DNA from: UBA4416 sp048498515
GTDB lineage: Bacteria > Bacteroidota > Bacteroidia > B-17B0 > Aurantibacillaceae
Reading direction: 5' to 3'
NCBI GenBank assembly: GCA_048498515.1
Contig: JBEHXV010000003.1
Location: 135,476 to 199,475, forward strand
DNA length: 64,000 nt
In this document: positions 24,511-32,838 of the stretch, piece after piece
How positions within the stretch are numbered: position 1 is the first letter of the stretch
Layout of the letters: the number at the start of each line of letters is the position of its first letter
Made by a program: the position numbers and the translations under genes
The notes under the pieces: model-generated
The model's database searches: none
Told to the model about the DNA's origin: nothing
Seen by the model: only the letters and a program-made list of their open reading frames with translations

Positions 24511-26595
24511 CTATATTTTTTTGAGAATATTGGAGTGGGTATTGAACAAATAAATACCATCGGCTTTAGTACATCGTAAGAAACCAAAGCGCAGTTTATC
24601 GATTGACTGGAACTCACAATTCAATACCAGTTTGCCAGTGGGGCTAAGCAAGCCCAGCAACTCATTTTGCTTTACTGAATAATACAGATCGTTAAACTCA
24701 CTGATCTCGGCATTTTTCAGGCTGAAGACTATTTTTCCTGTTTTATCTATCAGTGAACTGTTAACTCCTTTGACAACGAGTGCCAGGCCATTCTCAAAAT
24801 CGCTGGCTTTGTCATATTCTACCGGTGTTACCGGCTTAAGCTTCCGGTCAACAAAGCCATACTTGTTATTTTTTTGAATGCGGATAATGTCATTTTTTGC
24901 AAAGAACAAATTGCTGTAGGTCCCAAAATTGATGCTATACCTGCCATTGGCATCTACCAAAGCCACCTCATCATCTTCTATCAATTTAAAGTATTTGCCA
25001 TTGGTGTAATAATCGGTTTCAAAGGCCGAATCATAATCATACTCAATAGAAGTCATGTAGCAGCGCTCGGTGGCGCTATAAAAACCATATAAGTTAGTTT
25101 TAACTACTAAATAGATACCATTTGTACATACGCCAATATAATCAAAGGCGGGGTCCAGTTCCATAGTGCCGTTCACATGCATCAACCCAAATTTATTTCC
25201 TTTTTTAACGATGGCTATTTTATTGGTATCCACATCCGAGATCCAGTCCCATCTGGCAGAAAGCGCCCTGTTATGAATGTCGACCAAGCCATACTGCGAC
25301 GACATGTAATAGGCGTAGCCATTTTTAAAATTGCCAAGCTTGTTGTACATGAATGGGATGATGATCTCGCCTTTCGCGTTAATGGCGCCGTATACATTAT
25401 TAAGCTTGCAAACATACAAATTGTCGGAAGGCGCGTTAATATCCTGGTAACCTTTTGAAATGAGCTGACCCGAACGGTTTACAAGGAAATAGGCATTGCC
25501 TTTTTTTACAATGGCCAAACCGTTTTTGTAACTTTCTGTTTCGTCGTAATAAAAGCCGGTATTCTTACTTCCTTCTTTATTAATGTAAAAGCAGCTATCG
25601 TTTTTACATACTGCCGAAAAGCCTTCCGAAAAAGGCAGCGCATCATCGTACATTGGCCTGATGATCCAATGGCCAAGCGTATCAATAAAACCAAATTTGT
25701 CGTCCGTATTTTTAAGAGGAATTAAAACCTGCTGGGCAAGCGCAATTTCTTTTAAAACCGATTCATTGTAAGGATAATCGGGATATTTGCTGACAAACTC
25801 GGTTAATTCCTTTTTGTTATAAGCTTTCACCGACAGGCTATACAAGGCTTTCCAGGCATCTTCTTTGGTCCGGTCGGTACTATAATGTTTAACAAAAGAA
25901 TAAAGGCTGTCGGGGTTATGCAGTTCTTTCGTCAGCTCAAATAATTTCGATTCAGATTCCGCGATCATTGGATTGCTCGGATAATGTTTGATAAAATTTT
26001 TAAGGCTGTATGCATCAGACTCGACTACTTTTTCGCGGTATTGAAATTTATACCCTTCGCCTATTGCCGCTTCTTTTAACCACGATTCGGGATACCGGAT
26101 CACAAAATAGTTCATGCTGTCGCTCGACTGAAAAGACATGTACTGTTTAAACATGCATTCATCCCTGGCATAAAAGGCTTCATCAACAAGGTCTTCGGCA
26201 AAATAAAAATGTTCAAGAAACCATGTTATTTTACCAACATCCATCGTCTTTACATATTTTTCAAATCCTTTTTTACCGATCGCCGAGGCCAGGTTAGTAA
26301 TTGTTTCCCGGCTGATGTGGAAGGAAGAATAGGTACTTGTATCCTTAAACGTTTGATGGCTTATGGCAATGTATTTTGCCGCGCTGTCGGTATTTGAAAA
26401 AGGGTTATCGTTTCTGTTGAAAATAGTAGCCAAACCATAGGACGATTCGGCCGGAAATTTGGACAGGGAGCTAAAAAAAAGACTTTTTGCTTTAAAGTAG
26501 TCGTAAATGTAAAGCGCGGCATAAGCATCGGAAATTTTGCTGGCAAATCCCCTAACGGCAATACAAATCAATAAAACAGAAACAATTTTTTTCAT
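24511..26595 (-). CDS. Secreted WG-repeat protein
   Basis: A 694-residue protein with a signal peptide (1-19). Residues about 20-290 are helical with TPR-like spacing. From about 295 to 690 there are some ten WG-type repeats, each around 40 residues with the core (K/N)xxxG(F/L/A)(I/V)(D/N)xxGxx: for example KFGFIDTLGHW, VYGAINAKGEI, QYGLVDIHNRA, KFGLMHVNGTM, KYGFVDRKLKP and LLGLLSPTGKL. WG repeats form beta-rich scaffolds found in secreted or surface proteins of Bacteroidota; their function is unknown. There is no clear T9SS C-terminal domain, so periplasmic or outer-membrane-associated location is likely. ATG start. Confidence 0.88.
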   Translation of the reverse strand: MKKIVSVLLICIAVRGFASKISDAYAALYIYDYFKAKSLFFSSLSKFPAESSYGLATIFNRNDNPFSNTDSAAKYIAISHQTFKDTSTYSSFHISRETITNLASAIGKKGFEKYVKTMDVGKITWFLEHFYFAEDLVDEAFYARDECMFKQYMSFQSSDSMNYFVIRYPESWLKEAAIGEGYKFQYREKVVESDAYSLKNFIKHYPSNPMIAESESKLFELTKELHNPDSLYSFVKHYSTDRTKEDAWKALYSLSVKAYNKKELTEFVSKYPDYPYNESVLKEIALAQQVLIPLKNTDDKFGFIDTLGHWIIRPMYDDALPFSEGFSAVCKNDSCFYINKEGSKNTGFYYDETESYKNGLAIVKKGNAYFLVNRSGQLISKGYQDINAPSDNLYVCKLNNVYGAINAKGEIIIPFMYNKLGNFKNGYAYYMSSQYGLVDIHNRALSARWDWISDVDTNKIAIVKKGNKFGLMHVNGTMELDPAFDYIGVCTNGIYLVVKTNLYGFYSATERCYMTSIEYDYDSAFETDYYTNGKYFKLIEDDEVALVDANGRYSINFGTYSNLFFAKNDIIRIQKNNKYGFVDRKLKPVTPVEYDKASDFENGLALVVKGVNSSLIDKTGKIVFSLKNAEISEFNDLYYSVKQNELLGLLSPTGKLVLNCEFQSIDKLRFGFLRCTKADGIYLFNTHSNILKKI

Positions 26596-26613
26596 TAAGT
26601 TCCCGTAAAAGTA

Positions 26614-26621
26614 TAAATTTG
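26614..26621 (+). promoter_or_regulatory. -7 box of the small two-span membrane protein
   Basis: TAAATTTG is an exact match to TAnnTTTG, 18 bases before the ATG at 26640. It argues for that ATG over the upstream in-frame TTG at 26619, which overlaps the box. Confidence 0.5.
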
Positions 26622-26639
26622 GGCCTAATAAGACTAAAA

Positions 26640-26831
26640 ATGTTTAGCTCCGGAAAACTGATCTTTGCCTCAATTTTTGCCATAGTATTTATTGGCGCTA
26701 TGGTTTGGTCGTATAAAAAAGACAGTATTTCTACTAAATTGCACTTCAGAGGGGCCTATAAGACCATTATTTTTATCCTTTTGTTATTCCTGGCTCTTTT
26801 TTTATTTGTTAAATTACGTCATTATTTGTAA
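26640..26831 (+). CDS. Small conserved two-span membrane protein
   Basis: A 63-residue protein starting MFSSGKLIF, with two hydrophobic segments (about 5-22 and 38-55) joined by a basic loop (YKKDSISTKLHFRGAYK). Short proteins starting MFS(T/S)GQL with this two-span layout are widespread in Bacteroidota, from memory, which supports it as a real gene. An in-frame TTG at 26619 would add seven residues but overlaps the -7 box, so I chose the ATG. Function unknown. Confidence 0.7.
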   Translation: MFSSGKLIFASIFAIVFIGAMVWSYKKDSISTKLHFRGAYKTIIFILLLFLALFLFVKLRHYL

Positions 26832-26857
26832 TTTTTCTTTAATTTTAAATACCTTTA
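26825..26857 (+). promoter_or_regulatory. Candidate promoter of the secreted 262-aa protein
   Basis: TTTG at 26825-26828, a 21-base spacer and TACCTTTA at 26850-26857 (seven of eight matches). The predicted leader to the ATG at 26912 is about 50 bases and AT-rich. Confidence 0.4.
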
Positions 26858-26911
26858 GGTTCTTATTACTCATTAAAGTGACCCCTTAACTCATTAAAAG
26901 TAATTATATAC

Positions 26912-27700
26912 ATGAAAAATCTGTTCATATTTATCTTTCTAACGTCTATCATCAGCGTATCAAAAGCCGGTGTTTTAGTTGTTGAAGGTAAATTTCAAAA
27001 CAAAAACATTTATATCCAAAATTCGTTTGGAGGCAATGGCGTTGGGTTTTGTACGACCGAGATAAAAGTGAATGGTAAAATTACAACTGATGAAGTAAAC
27101 TCAAGCGCTTTTGAAATTGACCTGATGGCTATGAACATTAAACCTGGTCAAAAAGTAACCATTGAAATTGTACATAAAAACGATTGCGCTCCGGTGGTGT
27201 TAAACCCCGAGGTTTTAAAACCACGCCCAACCTTTGAAGTGTTAAGCATGAACATTAACTCTACAGGTGTTTTAAAATGGACCGCTAAAAACGAAAGTGG
27301 TGCCCTGCCTTATGTGATTGAACAATTTAAATGGAACAAATGGGTATATGTTGGCGAAGTACAAGGCGTAGGTAGCCCTGAGAACCATGACTACTCTTTC
27401 CAGGTGTCGACTCACAGCGGCGAAAATAAATTCAGGGTAAAACAAATTGGATTAGGTGTTGCTCCAAAAGTATCGAGCGCGGTTATTTTAAACTCAATGA
27501 CTGAAAAACCTACCTATATTATCAGCAAAGATGGTAAAACCATCCAGTATTCATACGAAACCGCTTTTGAAGTGTATGACGCTTTTGGAACGGTTGTAAA
27601 GAAAGGCTTTTCGAACGAAACAAACATAGAGAACATTCCGAAAGGGAAATATTATTTGTGTTATGATAACCAGGTAACAGAGTTCGATAAAAAGAAATAA
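26912..27700 (+). CDS. Secreted hypothetical protein with T9SS-like C-terminal end
   Basis: A 262-residue protein with a signal peptide (1-19, ending SKAG). The body is beta-rich; a fibronectin-type-III-like segment runs from about 105 to 190 (VLKWTAKNESGALPYVIEQ). The last 50 residues (AFEVYDAFGTVVKKG, then IPKGKYYLCYDNQ) copy the strand pattern of T9SS C-terminal sorting domains, where a VYDxxGxxV strand and a GxYxL(x) strand are typical, but the sequence is divergent and lacks the usual FPNP start. Export by T9SS is therefore possible, not certain. Two cysteines at about 47 and 92. Function unknown. Candidate promoter upstream, terminator downstream: a single-gene unit. Confidence 0.7.
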   Translation: MKNLFIFIFLTSIISVSKAGVLVVEGKFQNKNIYIQNSFGGNGVGFCTTEIKVNGKITTDEVNSSAFEIDLMAMNIKPGQKVTIEIVHKNDCAPVVLNPEVLKPRPTFEVLSMNINSTGVLKWTAKNESGALPYVIEQFKWNKWVYVGEVQGVGSPENHDYSFQVSTHSGENKFRVKQIGLGVAPKVSSAVILNSMTEKPTYIISKDGKTIQYSYETAFEVYDAFGTVVKKGFSNETNIENIPKGKYYLCYDNQVTEFDKKK

Positions 27701-27723
27701 ATTATCAATACAGCATTATAATT

Positions 27724-27746
27724 AAATCCGCGAAAGCGGATTTTTT
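27724..27746 (+). terminator. Intrinsic terminator after the secreted 262-aa gene
   Basis: AAATCCGC-GAAA-GCGGATTT with a stable GNRA tetraloop and a following run of T residues. Confidence 0.85.
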
Positions 27747-27947
27747 GTTTGTAGTTATTGAATGCTGATGACGCAGATGGTTATGTCAGTTATAATTTTG
27801 AGATAGGTGGATTGTTTGAAAATCATAAACCGGCATCGGTGAAAATCCGTCAAATCCGCGTCATCTGCGTTCCATTTAATTGACCTTCTTTTTCCGGGAC
27901 TCAAATACAGTAAAAACTCCGTGCGTTCTGTGGTGAAGAATTATTAA
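27747..27947. repeat. Intergenic region with an inverted repeat pair
   Basis: No gene is seen. GATGACGCAGATG (27767-27779) faces GCGTCATCTGCGT (27858-27870); each arm contains the complement of the other in two overlapping ways. The AAATCCGCGTCATCTGCGTTCCAT-type string on the right is a kind often seen between genes in Bacteroidota. Confidence 0.5.
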
Positions 27948-28985
27948 TTAGAACCTCAGCCCCATTCCAAACTCGATCCAGTTGTGGAATAAGCGAATCT
28001 TGGATTCTTTGATAGGAATGGTGTTGAACTCAGTAATGTAAATGGCATTGGCAAAAAAGTGATCGCCATTATAGCCAAACTGTGCTTTAAAAGTAGCATA
28101 GGTGGGAGCATTGATCCAGAAACGTTTTCTGTCGGTTTGCTCATAGCTTTGGATCTGAAATCCAGTTCCAGCCATGGCTACAGGTGTAAAATGGAATTTC
28201 TTTATTACGAACTGGTAACCAAACCCTAAGTAAATAATGGTACTGGTAAAGTTGCCATACTTTAATTTATTTAAATTGGGATAATAATCGCCCTGTGTTG
28301 GCGGTACAAAGCTGGTATCGGCCTCTATACGCTGGTAACGTTCCGTAATACCCATTAAAAACGATCCGGCACTTTTCTTTTGTCGCTCCCCTTGCGAAAA
28401 AGCGGCATTCATGGAAAAGTTGCGGTTAAAGTTAAAACCAATATTTAAACCACCCTCAATAATCCGTAAGCCCGGCGACTGTGGATGACCCAATGAATCT
28501 TTATTCCAGTTGGGATAATAAGGCTCATAATTATCGAGGTAAAACCCTTTATAATCCCTGTAAAAAATACCCCATTGAACAACCCTGCCCTGTATGTTGA
28601 TGTTGATATTACGGAACTTTGTTTCGCCATACTGTTTTTTAAGCGCCGCGCTGGCAGGTAATTGCACGGCCGCCGATATGTATACCTTTTTGATCTTTAA
28701 GGAAAGGCCAACTACGCCCGGCATGGCAGGTTTGTATTTAAATTTTTCGCCTTTTCCCAATAAACGGTTACTCACATTGACCGACACTTCGGGGTAAACA
28801 AAGCGTGGGCGGATCAAAAAATTCTTAGGGAAGACCTCAATGTTTTCGGGCAGTGTTTTTTCTTTTTTCTTTTCCTTTCTCTCCCTTTTTTCTTTTGGTT
28901 TTTTTTCCTTCTTTTCTTTTTGGGCAAGGGCTGTCAGGCTCATAACCATGAGTAAAAAAATGATATGGAGCCTGAAGATCCGCAT
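27948..28985 (-). CDS. Outer-membrane protein, DUF4421 family
   Basis: A 345-residue protein: signal peptide (1-21), a very basic Lys/Glu tract (about 23-44), then a beta-rich region that fits the DUF4421 family: the block FPKNFLIRPRFVYPEVSVNV, the PGVVGLSLKIKKVYIS block and alternating strands with an ending in GMGLRF, the terminal aromatic typical of outer-membrane barrels. Function of DUF4421 is unknown. The only good -7 box (TAAGTTTG, complement of 28990-28997) lies so close to the ATG that the mRNA may be nearly leaderless. It is transcribed away from the GT2-DUF2062 gene. Confidence 0.78.
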   Translation of the reverse strand: MRIFRLHIIFLLMVMSLTALAQKEKKEKKPKEKRERKEKKKEKTLPENIEVFPKNFLIRPRFVYPEVSVNVSNRLLGKGEKFKYKPAMPGVVGLSLKIKKVYISAAVQLPASAALKKQYGETKFRNININIQGRVVQWGIFYRDYKGFYLDNYEPYYPNWNKDSLGHPQSPGLRIIEGGLNIGFNFNRNFSMNAAFSQGERQKKSAGSFLMGITERYQRIEADTSFVPPTQGDYYPNLNKLKYGNFTSTIIYLGFGYQFVIKKFHFTPVAMAGTGFQIQSYEQTDRKRFWINAPTYATFKAQFGYNGDHFFANAIYITEFNTIPIKESKIRLFHNWIEFGMGLRF

Positions 28986-28989
28986 GACA

Positions 28990-28997
28990 CAAACTTA
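28990..28997 (-). promoter_or_regulatory. -7 box immediately before the DUF4421 start
   Basis: TAAGTTTG on the minus strand is an exact consensus match. Only four bases separate it from the ATG at 28985, implying a leaderless or near-leaderless transcript if it is used. Confidence 0.35.
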
Positions 28998-29058
28998 AAA
29001 AATATAAACAAACAGAAGACTGCTTTTGACAATATTATTTGCTTAATTTTACGCCGTA

Positions 29059-30270
29059 ATGATAATTGATGCTCCGGAACAAAAACAACAGGTAAAGCAA
29101 AAGTTCAGGCAACTGAAATGTTGTGTTCTGATCCCTACTTACAACAATGCCAAAACCATTGAAGGTGTTATTTTATCATCGATGGAGTATTGCGACGATA
29201 TTATTTTAGTGAACGATGGCTGCACAGATAATACACCTGAGATCCTGGCAAAATACCCGCAACTGACCGTTGTAACCCATGAGGTGAACCAGGGAAAAGG
29301 AATGGGCCTGCGAAATGGTTTTGCCAAAGCGGTTGAACTTGGCTTTGATTATGTGATAAGCATTGATAGCGATGGGCAGCATTTTCCAAAAGATTTCATC
29401 ACTTTTTTAAATAAGATAGAAGAACAGCCCGGAAGCCTCATTATTGGGGCCAGGAACATGACTGTTGAGAATGTTCCTAACAAAAGTACGTTTGGGAACA
29501 AATTCAGTAATTTTTGGTTTTGGGCCGAAACCGGCATTAGCTTGCCCGATACACAGAGTGGTTTCAGGTTATACCCTGTACAGCGTTTAAAAAAGATCTG
29601 GTTATTTACGACCAAGTTTGAACTGGAAATTGAAGTAATTGTAAAAGCGGCATGGCGTGGCATACCGGTAATACCGGTACCTGTAAGTGTTTATTACGCT
29701 CCGCAAGCTGAACGGGTATCGCATTTTGTACCCAGCAGGGATTCGACACGCATTAGCTTTTTAAATACTTACCTGGTAATACTGGCGCTTTTGTTCTGGC
29801 GGCCGGTAATGCTTGTAAGGAAATTCAATGCCAGGAATTTGAAACGGGTTTGGCGCGAAGAAGTAGTTGCGGCTCACGAAAGTGCCGAAAAGAAAGCACT
29901 TTCGGTTGGCGTAGGCTTATTTTTTGGCATTGTTCCCATTTGGGGATTTCAATTTGCCCTGGCCATTTTTACCGCCGTATTTTTTAAATTGAATAAAATC
30001 ATTGTTGGGTTAACTGCACAGATCAGCGTTCCGCCAATGATCCCGTTTGTGCTGTATGCCAGTGTAAAAACCGGTGAATTGGTTTTAGGACAAAAAGTAA
30101 ATCTTGACTGGAGCAAATTACTCACAATAGAAACATTGAAAAATTTATATGTTTACTATGTAGGCGCCACTGTATTGTCGGTCGTTGCCGGCATAGCAGG
30201 CTTTTTAGTCACCTGGATCCTGCTAAAGCTGTTCAGGTACAAACCCACTACCAATGAGCCAGCCGGTTAA
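29059..30270 (+). CDS. GT2 glycosyltransferase fused to a DUF2062 membrane domain
   Basis: A 403-residue fusion. Residues about 20-245 are a GT2 catalytic domain: VLIPTYNNAKTIEGVI (22-37), LVNDGCTDNT (50-59), NQGKGMGLRNGF and the metal-binding ISIDSDGQHFPKD. Residues about 270-395 are a DUF2062 domain with hydrophobic spans and the typical GLFFGIVPIWGFQFALA motif. This fusion is well known in Bacteroidota and is thought to make lipid-linked sugars or modify envelope lipids; the acceptor is not known. ATG start. It overlaps the rluE-like gene by 17 bases, so the two are coupled, though functionally unrelated. Confidence 0.9.
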   Translation: MIIDAPEQKQQVKQKFRQLKCCVLIPTYNNAKTIEGVILSSMEYCDDIILVNDGCTDNTPEILAKYPQLTVVTHEVNQGKGMGLRNGFAKAVELGFDYVISIDSDGQHFPKDFITFLNKIEEQPGSLIIGARNMTVENVPNKSTFGNKFSNFWFWAETGISLPDTQSGFRLYPVQRLKKIWLFTTKFELEIEVIVKAAWRGIPVIPVPVSVYYAPQAERVSHFVPSRDSTRISFLNTYLVILALLFWRPVMLVRKFNARNLKRVWREEVVAAHESAEKKALSVGVGLFFGIVPIWGFQFALAIFTAVFFKLNKIIVGLTAQISVPPMIPFVLYASVKTGELVLGQKVNLDWSKLLTIETLKNLYVYYVGATVLSVVAGIAGFLVTWILLKLFRYKPTTNEPAG

Positions 30271-30865
30271 CCGTTATTTCATTGTCAACAAACCATACAA
30301 AATGGTGTCGCAGTTTGTGAGTCCCGACAATGTTAACTTGTTAGGCGATATTGATTTTGACTGGCCTGAGGGTACACACGCCATTGGCCGGCTCGATAAT
30401 AACTCGGAGGGCTTGTTGATCTTAACCACCAACAAGCGCGTTACCAAATTATTATTTGAAAGCGCCACGCCTCACAAGCGCACTTACCTTGTACAGGTTG
30501 AAAAGGTGGTGAATGAAGAACGACTACGACAATTACAAACCGGCATTACCATACGCGTAAAAGGTGGTGGTTACTACACCACAGCTCCCTGCGAGGTACA
30601 GATTGTTGAGAAACCAGCCAATCTGCCAAAGCGTGGACATGAGTTCAGGGAAGACCTGCCGCATAGCTGGCTCACCATTACCTTAACGGAAGGTAAGTTT
30701 CACCAAATCCGTAAAATGGTGTCTTCGGTTTACCATCACTGCAAACGGTTGATCCGTATTTCCATTGAGGACCTTGAATTGGACGATTTGCCACCGGGAG
30801 GTGTAAGGGAAATTGAAGAGGAGGAATTTTTCAGGCTGTTGAAGATTGAGAGCTGGCGGGAATGA
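30254..30865 (+). CDS. rluE: rRNA pseudouridine synthase, RluE-like
   Basis: A 203-residue pseudouridine synthase of the RsuA/RluB/E/F family. It lacks an S4 domain, as RluE does. The catalytic aspartate is D48 in HAIGRLDNNSEGLLILT; KRTYLVQV and KFHQIRKM follow in the expected order. RluE converts uridine 2457 of 23S rRNA to pseudouridine in E. coli; the target here is inferred from family. Starts inside the end of the GT2-DUF2062 gene. Length is typical for RluE. Confidence 0.87.
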   Translation: MSQPVNRYFIVNKPYKMVSQFVSPDNVNLLGDIDFDWPEGTHAIGRLDNNSEGLLILTTNKRVTKLLFESATPHKRTYLVQVEKVVNEERLRQLQTGITIRVKGGGYYTTAPCEVQIVEKPANLPKRGHEFREDLPHSWLTITLTEGKFHQIRKMVSSVYHHCKRLIRISIEDLELDDLPPGGVREIEEEEFFRLLKIESWRE

Positions 30866-30896
30866 TTAAATTAGACCATTCAAATTATTACAACAA

Positions 30897-31490
30897 ATGA
30901 AAGCTCCATTTGACAACTCTCCTTTGGGAGGCAGATTGGAATGGGTTGAAAAAGTAATGCCTAAAAAGGAAGTGTTTTTTAAAAGCACAGACCTTAAGAC
31001 ATTTGCTTTGCTGCCAGATGAAACAACTTTTAAACGAAGTACCGAGTCTTCCTGGTTTCTTTGCATCTTCAGTTTTATACTTTTAATCTGGCTTGGATTT
31101 GAGTTTGTTTCATTGTTTAATGGCTTCACCTATTATAGTTTAGTCCTCATTAAAACTTTAACGTGTTTAGCAGTTATTGCCCTGGAAGCTTTAATTATAA
31201 AGGCCACCATTAATCATTTTAAATCTTCGCCTGTAAAATTTACTATTACAAAAGAATACTTTATTTACAACGATATTAAAACTGAATGGTCAGACGTGAA
31301 GGGAATTTATGCCGTTTACAGGCAGAACAGAAGTACCGTTCATATGACCATGTTAAAAATTAAATTGTACAACAGAAAAATAATTGAAGTTTATGTTAAT
31401 GATTTGAACGTACGGAATGAATATGCCCCCGGCATTTTTTCAATCTACAAAACTTATTATGATTGTCACAGCAACCGGGCTGCTACTTAG
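30897..31490 (+). CDS. Two-span membrane protein of unknown function
   Basis: A 197-residue protein with two membrane spans (about 55-75 and 82-102) and a C-terminal soluble beta-rich part (FTITKEYFIYNDIKTEWSDVKGIYAV), a pattern seen in YcxB-like and PH-like bacterial membrane proteins. I do not recognise a named family. It starts 31 bases after rluE and may be in that operon. Its 3' end overlaps the convergent gene by eight bases. That neighbour also has two spans and a similar PH-like end, so the two could be distant relatives. Confidence 0.6.
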   Translation: MKAPFDNSPLGGRLEWVEKVMPKKEVFFKSTDLKTFALLPDETTFKRSTESSWFLCIFSFILLIWLGFEFVSLFNGFTYYSLVLIKTLTCLAVIALEALIIKATINHFKSSPVKFTITKEYFIYNDIKTEWSDVKGIYAVYRQNRSTVHMTMLKIKLYNRKIIEVYVNDLNVRNEYAPGIFSIYKTYYDCHSNRAAT

Positions 31491-32037
31491 TTTTTAAAAA
31501 TTTCCGTAACACAGCCATAATCTTCGTTGCTTCTTCATCGCTTAACTGCATACCAAACTTTACCTGCTTTGTCTGGCAATTAAACATAATTCTCTCCCCT
31601 CCCTTTACCCAAAATGTTTGCGAAAACTCATCAGCGATACTGCCTCTTTGAAGTGGAACCAATTCAAGATCTGACATTAAATTCACATCATATTCCTTTA
31701 TTTTTCCACGTCCGTTAATATCCTGCTGATACAATACTTTCCCGTTCTTTATCCAAAGTTTTTCCTTTCCAAAACGCTTCCACATGTATACACGGGCAAT
31801 ATTAAATTCAAAGTAGAACCAAAATGCCATGAACACAATAACGGTGATCTTGTCGTCGTTGTTGTTGAGCTTAAAGTAACTGGCAAACACGATCATTCCA
31901 CATACTGTAAAAGCAAGCAGCCATAAAAACATAAGGTTCAGTTTCTTTTTATTCTCGGTGGGCAAAATAACGAGGCTGAAGATGCCATCTTTTATTAAAA
32001 CCGAACTGCGCTGACCAATGACCTGTAAATTTTCCAT
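31483..32037 (-). CDS. Two-span membrane protein, PH-like C-terminal part
   Basis: A 184-residue protein with two spans (about 34-54 and 64-82) followed by a beta-rich soluble domain (KLWIKNGKVLYQQDINGRGKIKEYDV, then ELVPLQRGS) and a C-terminal helix LSDEEATKIMAVLRKFL. This suggests a PH-like fold anchored in the membrane; no family name can be given safely. ATG start seven bases after comB, so it is probably in the comB operon. Convergent overlap of eight bases with the gene before it. Confidence 0.6.
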   Translation of the reverse strand: MENLQVIGQRSSVLIKDGIFSLVILPTENKKKLNLMFLWLLAFTVCGMIVFASYFKLNNNDDKITVIVFMAFWFYFEFNIARVYMWKRFGKEKLWIKNGKVLYQQDINGRGKIKEYDVNLMSDLELVPLQRGSIADEFSQTFWVKGGERIMFNCQTKQVKFGMQLSDEEATKIMAVLRKFLKTK

Positions 32038-32044
32038 AAACCAA

Positions 32045-32758
32045 TTACAGCTTCACTAAGTATTTGCCTTCCATTACCGGGATAACAGGACATTGATTGG
32101 CCGTTAAACAATATTTAATGTCGCGCTCCAAATCGAGTTTTGCCAAACGGTTGCGGTGCGATGAGTTTGAAAGGAAATCAAAGAGGTCATTTTTAGCCAA
32201 TTCATACAGATGTTTTGAGGCTATGGCCGAGTCACAAGTAACTTCGCAAGTTAATTTTTTATCGGCTGATAATTTAGAAACAACAGCTCCGGCAAAAATA
32301 GTATCTTCGAGATTGAATTTATTTTTCCAGCCGGCGCATACCAGTACAATATCTTTTTTTTGCGCGGCCAGGTACTCACACAACACATCTAAATTTAAAA
32401 AACTGCCTATCAGGATCTTTGATGCCTTGCGGCTTGCTTCGATGGCCTGTGTACCATTGGTGGTAGAAATGGCAATGATCTTTCCTTTTACTTTATTGTT
32501 CATATAACCAAAAGGACTGTTACCCAACTCAAAGCCTTCTATCATTTCCCCGTTGCGTTCAGCAGCAGCCATGTAGCCGTTCTTTTGATATTCTTTGGCT
32601 TCTTCAACCGTAGCCACAGGGATCATTTTACTGACACCATTATAAAAAGCGGTAACAATGGCCGAGGTGGCCCTGAAAATATCTATCACCACCACGATCG
32701 ATTCATTTTTATGAAACAGATCATAGGCCTGTGGTGTATAGCAAACTTCAATGTTCAT
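32045..32758 (-). CDS. comB: 2-phosphosulfolactate phosphatase
   Basis: A 237-residue ComB-family phosphatase. Family blocks are present in order: VVVIDIFRATSAIVTAF (22-38), the ELGNSPFGY block (76-84), IAISTTNGTQAIEA (94-107) and VCAGWKNKFNLEDTIFAG (139-156). ComB hydrolyses (2R)-phospho-3-sulfolactate to sulfolactate in coenzyme M synthesis in archaea; bacterial homologues are widespread without that pathway and may handle sulfolactate or related phosphates. No other coenzyme M gene is in the window, so the real substrate here is open. ATG start. Confidence 0.9.
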   Translation of the reverse strand: MNIEVCYTPQAYDLFHKNESIVVVIDIFRATSAIVTAFYNGVSKMIPVATVEEAKEYQKNGYMAAAERNGEMIEGFELGNSPFGYMNNKVKGKIIAISTTNGTQAIEASRKASKILIGSFLNLDVLCEYLAAQKKDIVLVCAGWKNKFNLEDTIFAGAVVSKLSADKKLTCEVTCDSAIASKHLYELAKNDLFDFLSNSSHRNRLAKLDLERDIKYCLTANQCPVIPVMEGKYLVKL

Positions 32759-32838
32759 TTTTATTCAGATTAAAGATTAATGATACAAGATTAAAGATCT
32801 CGGGGGACCTGTTGTAATCTTTATCTTTTTGTCTAAAA

